DNA from: an uncultured Bacteroidales bacterium
Lineage (GTDB): Bacteria > Bacteroidota > Bacteroidia > Bacteroidales > UBA932
DNA length: 64,000 nt
Assembly (NCBI GenBank): GCA_944326325.1
Contig: CALVDQ010000008.1
Coordinates: 1 to 64,000 of the forward strand
Direction: 5' to 3'
Positions 43,568 through 52,657 of the stretch are shown here, piece after piece. Position 1 is the stretch's first letter. Every line of letters begins with the position of its first letter. The translations under genes and the position numbers were made by a program. The notes under the pieces were generated by a model that saw nothing but the letters and a program-made list of their open reading frames with translations, had not been told where the DNA came from and searched no databases.

Positions 43568-43575
43568 CAAAGATA
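43568..43575 (-). promoter_or_regulatory. -7 element of the Hdr-like operon
   Basis: Minus-strand TATCTTTG (plus CAAAGATA) matches the Bacteroidota -7 consensus and predicts a leader of about 35 bases before the ATG at 43526. No -33 element is clear. It shows the operon has its own promoter apart from rlmD. Confidence 0.55.
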
Positions 43576-43596
43576 ATAAAAAAAACGGAAACCGCA

Positions 43597-45003
43597 CTAA
43601 ATCAGTTCCAGAGCGCAGACATTCTCGACGTGGTGGGTATGAGGGAACATATCGACCGGACGCACCGCCGTGATCCTGTATTTCCGGCTCAGGACGGCAA
43701 GGTCCCTGGCTTGTGAAGCCGGGTTGCAGCTGACATAGACTATCCTGCCGGGCGCAGCTTCCAGGATGACTTCAGCGACATCCGGATGTATCCCGGCACG
43801 GGGCGGATCGAGGATAATGACATCCGGGGCCCCGTGTGCGGAGATGAAGTCAGGAGTCAGTATGTCTTTCATGTCCCCGGCGAAGAATTCGCAGTTCGTG
43901 ATGCCGTTGTTCCTCGCATTGACCCTTGCATCCTCGATGGCTTCCGGAACGTATTCTATGCCTATCACCCTGGCGGCCATGCCTGAAACGAACTGGGCGA
44001 TGGTCCCGGTCCCGGTATACAGGTCGTAGACGGTCTCGCTGCCCTGAAGCCTGGCGAACTCACGGGCTACGCCGTAGAGCCTGCAGGCCTGGGCGGAATT
44101 GGTCTGGTAGAAGGATTTGGGCCCTATCCTGAACCTGAGCCCTTCCATCTGCTCGTAGATTGCGTCCTCACCTTTATATAATATGCATTCCTGGTCGGCT
44201 ATGGAATCGTTGGCCTTGCCGTTTATCACATACCATAGCGATACTATCTGCGGGAAAGCGGCGGCCACTGCATCCAGCAGGGCAGTACGGGCAGCTTCAT
44301 CCTCATGATAGAAACACAGGATCAGCATCACGTCCCCTGCCGCGTTGTTCCTGACAATCATATTGCGCAGGAACCCGCGGTGCTCCCTGATGTCGAAGAA
44401 CTCGAGTCCGTGCTTCACGGCATATTCCTTTATGAACAGACGGATGGCGTTGGATGGCTCTTCCTGCAGCAGGCAATGCCTGATATCCAGGACCTTGTCA
44501 AAGAATTTCCCGACATGGAAGCCCAGCCCGCACCTGTCCTCGGGCGTTATCTTCTCCGGGTCTTCACCTGCCTCTATCCATCTCCGGCTCGAAAAGGTGA
44601 ACTCGAGCTTGTTCCTGTAGCAGGTAGTCTTTTCGGATGGTATTATCGGCTGTATCTCAGGGACTTCAAGATGTCCTATGCGTACAAGCTGATCATAGAC
44701 CTGCTGCTGCTTGGCCTGGAGCTGCATCGGGTAGGGGAGCGGCTGCCACCGGCATCCGCCGCACGTCCCGAAATGTTCGCAGAACGGCTCCAGACGGTCA
44801 GGGGACGGCCTGACTATCCTGAGGATATAGCCCTCCATATAGTTCTTCTTCTTTTTCGTTACCTTCACGTCCACTATGTCCCCGGGAACGGCGAACTGGA
44901 CGAAAAGAACGGCGCCGTCTACCTTCGCCAAGGCTTTTCCTTCAGCTGCAACTGATTGTATTTCAACATTCTCCAGTATGATATCCTTCTTTTTCCTTCC
45001 CAT
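43597..45003 (-). CDS. rlmD: 23S rRNA (uracil-5-)-methyltransferase RlmD/RumA family
   Basis: A 468-residue methyltransferase. An N-terminal TRAM domain (about 5-62; VAAEGKALAKVDGAVLFV), iron-sulfur cysteines in CEHFGTCGGCRWQPLPY (Cys75, 81, 84), and a C-terminal SAM-dependent domain with DLYTGTGTIAQFVSGMA, ILDPPRAGIHPD and the catalytic cysteine in YVSCNPASQARDL. It methylates C5 of a uridine in 23S rRNA (U1939 in E. coli numbering), although related TrmA-like members act on tRNA or other rRNA sites. It is upstream of the Hdr-like operon on the same strand, with a 70-base gap and a separate promoter. Confidence 0.88.
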   Translation of the reverse strand: MGRKKKDIILENVEIQSVAAEGKALAKVDGAVLFVQFAVPGDIVDVKVTKKKKNYMEGYILRIVRPSPDRLEPFCEHFGTCGGCRWQPLPYPMQLQAKQQQVYDQLVRIGHLEVPEIQPIIPSEKTTCYRNKLEFTFSSRRWIEAGEDPEKITPEDRCGLGFHVGKFFDKVLDIRHCLLQEEPSNAIRLFIKEYAVKHGLEFFDIREHRGFLRNMIVRNNAAGDVMLILCFYHEDEAARTALLDAVAAAFPQIVSLWYVINGKANDSIADQECILYKGEDAIYEQMEGLRFRIGPKSFYQTNSAQACRLYGVAREFARLQGSETVYDLYTGTGTIAQFVSGMAARVIGIEYVPEAIEDARVNARNNGITNCEFFAGDMKDILTPDFISAHGAPDVIILDPPRAGIHPDVAEVILEAAPGRIVYVSCNPASQARDLAVLSRKYRITAVRPVDMFPHTHHVENVCALELI

Positions 45004-45020
45004 TGTCCAAATAATTTCTG

Positions 45021-45028
45021 CAAAAATA
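45021..45028 (-). promoter_or_regulatory. Putative -7 element of rlmD
   Basis: Minus-strand TATTTTTG (plus CAAAAATA) fits TAnnTTTG, 17 bases before the rlmD ATG. A TTG 23 bases further upstream is a weak -33 candidate. Confidence 0.4.
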
Positions 45029-45061
45029 TGTTAAATTGCTTAATTATTGCCCAATAATATT

Positions 45062-45069
45062 TATTTTTG
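45062..45069 (+). promoter_or_regulatory. Putative -7 element of the lipoprotein/DUF5723 pair
   Basis: TATTTTTG fits TAnnTTTG about 90 bases before the ATG at 45161; a TTG lies 23 bases upstream. With the opposite element at 45021-45028 it would make a compact divergent promoter region. Confidence 0.4.
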
Positions 45070-45160
45070 CCGGATATAGGGAATAAGCCAGATATGCCGT
45101 CTTGTGTGTAGTACCTGAAAATTTCTGAAAAAACGATATACTATTTTTTATATAACGATT

Positions 45161-46942
45161 ATGGTAAAGCATCATCTTTTCAAAGTTGCGCCACGAATTG
45201 CGGCGGCAGCCTTTTCAATTGCCTTGCCTCTGTCCTGTGTCAATGAAGAATACGACATGTCCAAGATAGATACCACGGTATCTGTCGGCGGGGATGCCCT
45301 CGTGTTCCCGCTGGGCAGTACCGAGCAGCTGAAGCTGGAGACATTGCTGTCGGAAGAGGATTTCAAGTACATCACATCCCTTGACGGAGTCTACGGCTTT
45401 ACAATGGACGGTGAATACAACGTGCCTGAAGAAGACATCCCGGACTTTTCCGGAGCACTGCACATAGACCCTGTATCCATAGACGAAGAATTCAACATCT
45501 CCATGGGTGCGCAGGGCCGGATCCGGAATGTCCCTGAGGCGGACGGCATCGTGGTCTCCGGCCAGTTCGGGACTTCCGAGGAAATCACGCTTTTCAGTTT
45601 CTCCGACCTGCCGCAGGAGCTCGTGAGCCTCAATACGGTAAGTTTCACGGAGACAAGTTTCGTGATATCGGCCGAAGCCGTCATTCCGTCCGGCATTTCA
45701 GGGCCGGTACAGGTGCAGCTCGATGTCTATCTTCCGGAAGAAATCGTGACTGACGATGAAAGGGTGGATGAAAACAATGTCCTGCACATAAGCGGACCTA
45801 TTGATTCCGAAACACCTCTGACAGCGGATCCTGTCACTATCAGCGGCATTGACCTCGACGGAGTGGACTTCTCGACAGGCGAAGGGGACTACACAAAGGA
45901 AATCCGCGTGGAAGGCGTACTTTCCGTAGACGCTTCTGACATCACTGCCGGTGACATAACCGGAGGGGATATATCCCTCCACCTGACCGGCGGCATACCT
46001 GAAATCAATATCGTAAGCGCGACAGGAAGGATTGACTACAGTCTCGATGACATGACCCAGAACATCTCACTCGAGGAACTGCCTGAATTTGTCAGGGGAG
46101 AGAACGTCGTCCTTGATTTCGTGAACCCATATATCGTCCTTGACGTATCAAGCAATATGGGTGTGCCTGTAACAGGGGAAGTCAAGATAATTCCGGTCAC
46201 CGGCGGCACTGCCGATGCGGACGCCATGCTGACCATCACCGGCTTCGAGATGCCTGCGGCTCCTTCTTCATCGGAAGTTCAGACCATCAGGTACTGGATA
46301 TCGGGCTCGGCGGAAGGTGTGCCGTCTGGATATACGCATCTCCAGGCCGACATTGCATCGCTGCTGAAGACAGTCCCTGATGACATCGAGATAAGGATAG
46401 AGGCCGGCACCGACGTGACCAGGGACGCTCTGATTGAGCCGTCGGCGACATATAAGATGGGGATGACCTACAATGTGGTAATACCTTTCGAATTCGGGGA
46501 GGACCTCGATGTCGTCATGGATTATACCATGGAAGACCTTCCGGATGAACTCGGTGACATTCTCGGCATGAATTCCCTCGGCCTTGCCGGTCATGTCGAG
46601 TCCACTCTTCCGCTTGAACTCACCCTCTGGTTCGAGCTGCTCGACTCCGGTGACAATGTCATCGAGACCGAACCTGCGACGGTAAGTATTGCGGCAGGCA
46701 GCGACAACGCTCCTACCACATCCCCAATAGATGTCACTCTCAGGCTCGCCGAAGGTGCGGATGCCACGGATCTGAGCAAGATAAAGCTGAATTTCAGAGT
46801 TACCTCCGGCAATATGTCAGGAGAGCCTGTCACGGAGAACTCCTATTTCCAGGCTTTTCTGCAAGTGAAAGTCCCGGGAGGAATCCGGCTGGACCTGGAC
46901 TCTCTCGGCAATGGTGAAAATACAGACGAATCCCAAAATTGA
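45161..46942 (+). CDS. Large lipoprotein of unknown function, paired with DUF5723 protein
   Basis: A 593-residue lipoprotein (PLSC, Cys26 after a long N-terminal region with basic residues). The mature part starts NEEYDMSKIDTTVSVG and continues as all-beta segments with several similar acidic repeats (around DGVDFSTGEGDY, SLHLTGGIPEINI and LDVVMDYTMEDLPDEL), so it may be a chain of Ig-like domains. I do not recognise a named family, but similar lipoproteins occur beside DUF5723 genes in Bacteroidota. It probably sits on the outer membrane. The DUF5723 gene starts 5 bases after its stop, so they are likely partners. Confidence 0.8.
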   Translation: MVKHHLFKVAPRIAAAAFSIALPLSCVNEEYDMSKIDTTVSVGGDALVFPLGSTEQLKLETLLSEEDFKYITSLDGVYGFTMDGEYNVPEEDIPDFSGALHIDPVSIDEEFNISMGAQGRIRNVPEADGIVVSGQFGTSEEITLFSFSDLPQELVSLNTVSFTETSFVISAEAVIPSGISGPVQVQLDVYLPEEIVTDDERVDENNVLHISGPIDSETPLTADPVTISGIDLDGVDFSTGEGDYTKEIRVEGVLSVDASDITAGDITGGDISLHLTGGIPEINIVSATGRIDYSLDDMTQNISLEELPEFVRGENVVLDFVNPYIVLDVSSNMGVPVTGEVKIIPVTGGTADADAMLTITGFEMPAAPSSSEVQTIRYWISGSAEGVPSGYTHLQADIASLLKTVPDDIEIRIEAGTDVTRDALIEPSATYKMGMTYNVVIPFEFGEDLDVVMDYTMEDLPDELGDILGMNSLGLAGHVESTLPLELTLWFELLDSGDNVIETEPATVSIAAGSDNAPTTSPIDVTLRLAEGADATDLSKIKLNFRVTSGNMSGEPVTENSYFQAFLQVKVPGGIRLDLDSLGNGENTDESQN

Positions 46943-46947
46943 CTGCC

Positions 46948-48426
46948 ATGAAAAAGACATACATACTGCTTATTTTGCTCCTGTTCCCGTTTCTTGCGGG
47001 CGGACAGGCTCTGAGAGGAAGTTATTTTTCTGAAAATTCCGTGTACAGGAACAAGCTGAACCCGGCATTCGCACCCCGTACGTCATATCTCGGCATCGCG
47101 GCCATCGACAACCTCGGTTTCGGCCTCACCGGCAACATCGGTCTTTCCGATTTCCTTTATCCTGCTTCAGACGGATCCCTCCAGACTTTCCTTCATCCGG
47201 ATGTGGCTTCTTCCACCTTCCTGGGCAACCTGCCGTCCAATCCGCATCTCGACATCGACTTCGATACGGACATCCTTAATGTGGGATTCTTCACCGGCAA
47301 GAACAGTTTCTGGACCGTAGGTCTCGGAGTCAGGGTCGATGGGGAAGTGAACATCCCGTACGAGTTCTTCTCGTTCCTGAAGAACGGGGCCTCAAGCGAT
47401 CCCCAGGAGTACAGTATGAAAGACCTCAGCGTCATACAGAACGCATACGCCGAACTTTCCGTAGGATATTCGCACAATCTCTCCGACATTGTCAAGGGCC
47501 TTTCTGTAGGAGGTAGGCTGAAATTCCTGGCTGCTGCCGACAGGCTGGACATACGTGCGGACTATATCAACATGAGGATGGGTTCTGACAAGTGGATAGT
47601 TTCCACTGACGCATCGATGTACGCGGCCATGAGGGGACTGGACCTGTGGCAGAATGACGACCGTTCCTTCGGACACGACATTGACAAAAAGAGACTCGGC
47701 CTCGCCGGAATGGGTGCGGCAGTTGATCTCGGTGCCGAGTACCGCCTGTACATCAACAGGTTTTTCGACAGCATCAGGTTTTCGGCTTCCGTAACCGATC
47801 TCGGCTTTATCAGCTATCCGGCCGGCAGCCTGGAGCAGTTCAGGACTTCCGGAAACGTGGAATATGACGGACTTGATGACATTTCCTTCGGAAAGGATGT
47901 GGATTTCGGGGACACGTTCAAGCAGATAAAGGATGAGTTCCTCGAGATTGCCGACCTGGAAGAAATTGAACCGCAGAAGGGGATTGTCTCCCGCATAAAG
48001 CCGAACCTCTATATCGGTGTCGAGGCACCTTTCCTGTGGAACAAGATGAGCCTCGGACTCCTTTACAACGCAAAATTCGGATATACAAGCACCAGGAACG
48101 AGCTTACCCTTGCCCTGAACGCGCGTCCGGCACAGTGGGTGAACATCGGAGTGAACTATTCCATGCTAAATACGGCAAAATCAATAGGGTGGCTGCTGGA
48201 ACTGACTCCGAGGAGCGGTGTGGGCTTCTTTATCGGCAGCGACTATACCTTCTTCGAGACTGCCACGTTGTACACCATTCCTCTCGGCAACAAGGGATTC
48301 AATCTCAACGCTCCGCTTAACGAACTGAACTTCAATTTCAGATTCGGTGTCCATATTGCCCTTGGCAACAGGTTTGACGACATAGCCATGGCAAAGAAAG
48401 CTGCCCGGACTTCGGACGATGACTGA
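46948..48426 (+). CDS. DUF5723-family outer membrane protein
   Basis: A 492-residue protein with a signal peptide (about 1-22, FLAGGQALRG) and the DUF5723 N-terminal pattern NSVYRNKLNPAFAPRTSYLG. The rest reads as amphipathic strands with aromatic belts, such as MSLGLLYNAKFGYTSTRNEL and GVGFFIGSDYTFFE, as in outer membrane barrels of the FadL/PorV-like type. Function unknown. The ATG at 46948 is 5 bases after the lipoprotein stop; a TTG at 46939 is possible but overlaps it. A very strong hairpin follows. Confidence 0.8.
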   Translation: MKKTYILLILLLFPFLAGGQALRGSYFSENSVYRNKLNPAFAPRTSYLGIAAIDNLGFGLTGNIGLSDFLYPASDGSLQTFLHPDVASSTFLGNLPSNPHLDIDFDTDILNVGFFTGKNSFWTVGLGVRVDGEVNIPYEFFSFLKNGASSDPQEYSMKDLSVIQNAYAELSVGYSHNLSDIVKGLSVGGRLKFLAAADRLDIRADYINMRMGSDKWIVSTDASMYAAMRGLDLWQNDDRSFGHDIDKKRLGLAGMGAAVDLGAEYRLYINRFFDSIRFSASVTDLGFISYPAGSLEQFRTSGNVEYDGLDDISFGKDVDFGDTFKQIKDEFLEIADLEEIEPQKGIVSRIKPNLYIGVEAPFLWNKMSLGLLYNAKFGYTSTRNELTLALNARPAQWVNIGVNYSMLNTAKSIGWLLELTPRSGVGFFIGSDYTFFETATLYTIPLGNKGFNLNAPLNELNFNFRFGVHIALGNRFDDIAMAKKAARTSDDD

Positions 48427-48468
48427 TTCAAAATCGCAGCGACAATAAGGACATTTGAGGGTGACCCG

Positions 48469-48519
48469 AAACGAAAGAGAGGGCGAGTCAGACTTTTGAC
48501 CCGCCCTCTCTTTCGTTTT
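48469..48519. terminator. Long-stem bidirectional terminator
   Basis: A stem of about 22 base pairs with one mismatch: left arm 48469-48490, right arm 48497-48519, with a 6-7 base loop. The right arm ends CGTTTTAT, giving a T run on the plus strand; the left arm preceded by AA gives a shorter one on the minus strand. It separates the DUF5723 gene from the convergent small membrane protein gene. Confidence 0.75.
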
Positions 48520-48534
48520 ATCAGACCCGCTGGC

Positions 48535-48984
48535 CTACTTCAGAAGGTTTTCCAGTTTGTCAGTCTTGTACTCGTAAAACGGGGTGCAAGGCTCATATCT
48601 GTACGGTATGTATTCATAAAGACGGCAATAGGCCTTTCCCAGCTTCTGGCTGTAGTAAAGGTCGAGCCTGAGTCCGTTTCCTTTGTTTTCTTCAGCAAGA
48701 TCAATTGCTGAAGGATTGTTGCCGGCGAGGGCGGCGGTGTATGTATCCTTCTTGCTCTGTGCAAAAAACCTTTCCTTTTTCTTGAATTTCTCACCGGTTT
48801 CCACGAGTTTGTAGCTCGTCTTGAGGGTGAGTATGAGTATCACGCCCGCGAATATCATGAAGAAACCGATGATATTCACTGAAGTGGAAGTGGGCAGGGC
48901 AACGAGTACGGCCCCGCAGATAATGAGGATGAGTGATATTGTCAAGTCTTGTGCAGAACGTACTCTGCTGAATTCTTTTTCCAT
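48535..48984 (-). CDS. Small membrane protein of unknown function
   Basis: A 149-residue protein with two hydrophobic segments (about 14-31 LTISLILIICGAVLVALP and 36-52 NIIGFFMIFAGVILILT) separated by a short polar turn, then a charged C-terminal domain with RFFAQSKKDTYTAALAGN and LYYSQKLGKAYCRLYEYIPY. The start MEKEFSRVRSAQD (ATG 48984) is chosen because the longer frame upstream reads through a region with no protein-like signal. I do not recognise a family; it looks like a membrane hairpin with a cytoplasmic tail. Transcription probably ends at the hairpin at 48469-48519. Confidence 0.75.
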   Translation of the reverse strand: MEKEFSRVRSAQDLTISLILIICGAVLVALPTSTSVNIIGFFMIFAGVILILTLKTSYKLVETGEKFKKKERFFAQSKKDTYTAALAGNNPSAIDLAEENKGNGLRLDLYYSQKLGKAYCRLYEYIPYRYEPCTPFYEYKTDKLENLLK

Positions 48985-49082
48985 GATTCTTATTGCTTTT
49001 GATAGTTTGACGTAAGTTTGACGGACCTGTCCGGCCCGTCTTGGTTCCAGAGTGCCTTGCCACCGGCAAGAATCCTGCACCG

Positions 49083-49535
49083 CTAAACTATCAGTATCCT
49101 GAACAGGTGGAGTCTCTCCGTACTGGACTGGAATCCTCCTGCAAGGATATTGCAATTGTCTGCATAAAGATGGAGCTTCGATAAAAAGTATTGATTTACA
49201 GCGTTTTCAAATAGACTTCTAAAGCCGTGTGAAACCTGTCGCTTGGAAGCGGCGGAATTATAGCCGCAATTCTGGAACGAATTCCTGCAGACTACGACCT
49301 GTCTGTCTGTGGCATCGATCCTTTCTGAAGTGCCGTTCAGGGCATTGAATGCAATAAAACCATGAAAGTCATGGATGTCTGCCGTCTTTTCCGCAGAACC
49401 GGCATTATTGCAGGCAGCATAGTCCGGAGCCGTCACAACCGGACCCCGCGGTCCGCCGCCGGCAGATATCATTGCCGCAGCGTATGCAAGTCCGATAACA
49501 AGGACAAGGATTACGGTATTTGTCAGCTTCTTCAT
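49083..49535 (-). CDS. Possible small exported protein, unknown
   Basis: A 150-residue frame with a convincing N-terminal signal (MKKLTNTVILVLVIGLAYAA) but a mature part of unusual composition, rich in Asn, Ser, His and Arg, with no family I recognise (for example SSTERLHLFRILIV at the end). A TATCTTTG -7 element sits 12 bases upstream of the ATG, which supports transcription. It may be a true small exported protein, or a short exported peptide gene whose 3' part is not conserved. Confidence is moderate at best. Confidence 0.45.
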   Translation of the reverse strand: MKKLTNTVILVLVIGLAYAAAMISAGGGPRGPVVTAPDYAACNNAGSAEKTADIHDFHGFIAFNALNGTSERIDATDRQVVVCRNSFQNCGYNSAASKRQVSHGFRSLFENAVNQYFLSKLHLYADNCNILAGGFQSSTERLHLFRILIV

Positions 49536-49546
49536 ATTGCAGCCGA

Positions 49547-49579
49547 CAAAGATAGCAAAGTTTTGCCAAGAAAACGCAA
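49547..49579 (-). promoter_or_regulatory. Promoter of the small exported protein gene
   Basis: Minus-strand TATCTTTG (plus CAAAGATA, 49547-49554) with a TTG (plus CAA, 49577-49579) 22 bases upstream. The predicted leader is only a few bases. Confidence 0.5.
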
Positions 49580-49681
49580 GTCTTGTGAAATATAAATTTT
49601 GTCATACAATTTATATTATGTTAAGTAATGTGTAAAACAAAAGAAAAGTCCGCCTTCCCCTGCGGAAAAGCGGCTGTCGGA

Positions 49682-50866
49682 TCAGCGTCCCCACTGGAGT
49701 TTCCAGCCCGGAAGATCCACCTTCTCGGCAAGGAGTTCCTTGGACAGGACGGGATTGGAATAGATGGCAAGGAAGATGTTCCTGAGATCCTCCCGGCAAA
49801 GGGACTTGTCAACGGTATCGAGCTGATGCTCCATGTAGCAGACAAAGGAAGAAGCGTCCTCCGGAGAATACATGTCGCTGTACTTGAAAGAACGGTTCAG
49901 CAGGTCGTACGCGATATAGTTGGTCTTCCAGAGCTTGTATCCGTCGATGACACGAAGGTCCACGGAATGGCGTATCCACTGATAACGGTCGTTCTTGTCG
50001 CATTTGGACGCCGCCTCAATCTCCTCTGACGTGAGAGGCGTGCCTATGTTGAGATGTATATTCCCTTTCTGCTGCTTGATTCCCGTAAGGATGCTGTTCA
50101 GGTCTTCGCCCGGGGCCTTGACATACTTCTGCGTCCTCGAGATCAGGAGTTCCCGGGCCTTAAGAATGTCGCATGGTTCGTATTCGTATGATATACTGAG
50201 AGGTATGATATTCAATTCCTCGAAATTCCGCTTGAAGTCGGAAGTGCCGCTCATGTCAAGCATCTTCAGCAGGCCCTGTTCGGTGATATCCTCGCCGTCT
50301 TTTGTCCTGCCCTGGCGCTGTGCAAGCCAAATGGAGCTTTTCTGTTCCGTGATATTGAGCCTGATGTATTTAGAAAGCAGCTGGGATGACAGGTACAGTT
50401 CCCTGGCGGAAATGCCCCGGACTACCTTGATCATCCGGTTTGAACGTATAAGATATTCAATGAACTTGTTCGTAATGAGATTGTCGCCTACCGCAATTTC
50501 CGTGAGTGGAATGCCGTTCCTGAAAAGCACCAGCTGAGTGATGGCCGGATCCAGGATTATGTCCCTGTGGTTCGACAGCGCAAGGAATTTCCTGTCCTTG
50601 TCTATGTTCGCTATGCCGTCGTATGAAAAATTGTGCGCCGTATGCTCTATCACCCACTCCACCACTTTGGACATCACCATGACCTGGAAGTCATCGATAC
50701 TCCTTACCTGCTTCAGCAGATTCTGCAGATAATCAGGGGCCTCCCCCGGAAAGAAATACTGGGACACTTCCTGCAGGATCGGATTTTCCGCCACAATACC
50801 CAACGCCTTTACCGCCTCCTCATCCGTATAAGGGCTGATACTTTCAAATTCAGATAAATCAATCAT
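49682..50866 (-). CDS. Acyltransferase of the PlsC/glycerol-phosphate type
   Basis: A 394-residue enzyme with a PlsC-like core (about 85-270). The acceptor motif appears as SNHRDIILDPA; spacing from His to Asp is five residues rather than the usual four of HX4D, as far as I recall a feature of this Bacteroidota family. Later motifs are VVRGISARELYLSS and IWLAQRQGRTKDGED (the latter resembling the EGRS/EGTR substrate motif). It probably transfers an acyl chain to a glycerol- or lysophosphatidate-like acceptor at the inner membrane face; the precise lipid is not known. It is preceded by two TAnnTTTG elements. Confidence 0.8.
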   Translation of the reverse strand: MIDLSEFESISPYTDEEAVKALGIVAENPILQEVSQYFFPGEAPDYLQNLLKQVRSIDDFQVMVMSKVVEWVIEHTAHNFSYDGIANIDKDRKFLALSNHRDIILDPAITQLVLFRNGIPLTEIAVGDNLITNKFIEYLIRSNRMIKVVRGISARELYLSSQLLSKYIRLNITEQKSSIWLAQRQGRTKDGEDITEQGLLKMLDMSGTSDFKRNFEELNIIPLSISYEYEPCDILKARELLISRTQKYVKAPGEDLNSILTGIKQQKGNIHLNIGTPLTSEEIEAASKCDKNDRYQWIRHSVDLRVIDGYKLWKTNYIAYDLLNRSFKYSDMYSPEDASSFVCYMEHQLDTVDKSLCREDLRNIFLAIYSNPVLSKELLAEKVDLPGWKLQWGR

Positions 50867-50903
50867 AATGAATCAAATATACATTCAGACCATAAATTTC
50901 ATA

Positions 50904-50911
50904 CAAAGATA
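50904..50911 (-). promoter_or_regulatory. Putative -7 element of the acyltransferase gene
   Basis: Minus-strand TATCTTTG (plus CAAAGATA), about 38 bases before the ATG at 50866. A second candidate, TATATTTG, lies at 50874-50881, too close to the start to leave much leader. Confidence 0.45.
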
Positions 50912-50983
50912 GCACTTCCCGCCGAATAATCTTAGATGCTGTTAAAATTTTATCGGTATAAATTATATGGAAGATTTATTCAG

Positions 50984-52198
50984 TCAGGCCCGGGAACGGA
51001 ACAGTATGGAACTGTCCCCGTAGCTCAGGAACCTGAACCCGTTTTCCAGGGCATAATCATATATCCGCCGCCATTCCCCGCCCACGAATGCTGATATAAG
51101 CAGCAGAAGCGTACTCTGAGGCTGATGGAAATTTGTCACCAGAATGTCCGTCACCCTGAACCTGAATCCCGGCACTATTATAATGCGAGTACCTATCTTG
51201 AGTTCGTCAAGGCCGTTCCTGTCGAGATAGCCTGCCAGGGCCGTCAGGGCCTCTTCTGTGGAGTAGCCGTATTCCCTCCCGTACGGCACCCACTGCCCGA
51301 TATCGGAAGGTGCCCCCTTTTCTATGCAGTCGACCCCGGCATAATAAAGGGATTCGAGCGTCCTTACCGACGTCGTCCCTACGGAAACCACGGTCTTACC
51401 CGGATCAATGAGTTTCCTGATCAGTTCTTTCCTTACGATAAACGGCTCCCTGTGCATCCTGTGGCCCGAGATAAGGTCTGACTTCACCGGCAGGAACGTT
51501 CCGGCTCCGACGTGCAGGCATACCGTCTCCATATCGACGCCTTTCTTCCTTATGGCATCCAGTTCGGTCCCGGCGAAATGCAGGCCTGCGGTCGGTGCGG
51601 CTACCGAGCCCCTGTACCTGGCGTAAAGGGTCTGGTAACGTTCCGTGTCCACAGCTTCCGATTCTCTGTTGAGATATGGAGGAATAGGCACCGTCCCGCA
51701 TATTTCCAGGACTCTGGAAAACGGATAGCCGCCGGCCCAGGTGAATTCGACCGTGGAAATCTCGTTGTCCCTTCCGACAAGGACGGCCTTCAGGTCCATA
51801 TCCGAAACCATCGCGTCGGAATCAGGGTTATACAGTGTCAGGACATCGGATTTCCAGCGTTTTACATTGCCTACGATACATTTCCACCGGCATTTCCCTG
51901 TCTCGGCGAATATCCTTGAGTATTCTGCAGGCTCTTCCGGCTCCAGACAGAAAATCTCGATATGTGCACCTGTAGGACGCTGGAAATGGAGCCTTGCCGG
52001 CACAACCTTCGTGTCGTTGAAGACCATTATGGAATCTGACGGGATGAATTCAGCTATATCCCGGAAGGGATGGTCCGATATTTCACCGTTTTCGTATTTC
52101 AGCAGCCTGGACGAATCCCTCTGCTGCAGGGGATATTTGGCGATCCTTTCCTCCGGAAGGTCGTAGCTGTAGTCCGATATTCTTATCTCCGGTATCAT
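50984..52198 (-). CDS. queA: S-adenosylmethionine:tRNA ribosyltransferase-isomerase (QueA family)
   Basis: A 404-residue QueA-family protein. Signatures are YDLPEERIAKYPLQQRDSSR at the start, SIMVFNDTKVVPARLHFQRP, YRGSVAAPTAGLHF and VTNFHQPQSTLLLLISAF. It adds the cyclopentene-diol part of queuosine to tRNA wobble base 34. It is longer than the usual QueA (about 350), similar to a longer QueA paralogue seen in Bacteroidota, so a variant role is possible. It is divergent from the XRE-type regulator across an AT-rich region with repeated palindromes. Confidence 0.88.
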   Translation of the reverse strand: MIPEIRISDYSYDLPEERIAKYPLQQRDSSRLLKYENGEISDHPFRDIAEFIPSDSIMVFNDTKVVPARLHFQRPTGAHIEIFCLEPEEPAEYSRIFAETGKCRWKCIVGNVKRWKSDVLTLYNPDSDAMVSDMDLKAVLVGRDNEISTVEFTWAGGYPFSRVLEICGTVPIPPYLNRESEAVDTERYQTLYARYRGSVAAPTAGLHFAGTELDAIRKKGVDMETVCLHVGAGTFLPVKSDLISGHRMHREPFIVRKELIRKLIDPGKTVVSVGTTSVRTLESLYYAGVDCIEKGAPSDIGQWVPYGREYGYSTEEALTALAGYLDRNGLDELKIGTRIIIVPGFRFRVTDILVTNFHQPQSTLLLLISAFVGGEWRRIYDYALENGFRFLSYGDSSILFRSRA

Positions 52199-52320
52199 TC
52201 TCCGACAATCTGTTTATAACTGTACCGCATGGAGGCCTGACAAGGCCGTCTCATGGTTTCCGCGGCGAAAATACACATTTTCCTCCGAATTTCCGAAACA
52301 TGGAACGGGATATGCTTCGA

Positions 52321-52427
52321 TTTACAAATGTAATTCAATTTTGGAAACATATAATTTATAAAAGTAAACAACAAGACAAATTTAAACAGTATAAATTTCA
52401 TAAATGTAAAATCTTGACAAACGTAAA
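52321..52427. repeat. Upstream cluster of TTTACA-NN-TGTAAA-like palindromes
   Basis: Copies with the same 14-base layout: TTTACAAATGTAA (52321-52333, perfect TTACA/TGTAA arms), TTTATAAAAGTAAA (52355-52368, weaker), a half-site ATGTAAA (52404-52410) and TTGACAAACGTAAA (52414-52427, two mismatches). They are nearer to queA than to the regulator gene. Confidence 0.65.
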
Positions 52428-52657
52428 ATAAGAGAATTTAATCCAAAGGCTAAATTAATTTTAAAATATTGATATTCAATAATATAAACCATATTATATA
52501 AACTAATTATTTATGTCACGACTGTAAATCAGACGAGAAAAAGGGAAGAGCGACTGAAAGAGCGGGAATAAATATCAATATGTTCTGATAGACCAATAAT
52601 TTATTGAATTTACCGGAAGTATTACATGAAGATGATACCATCACTCCCCTACTCCTG

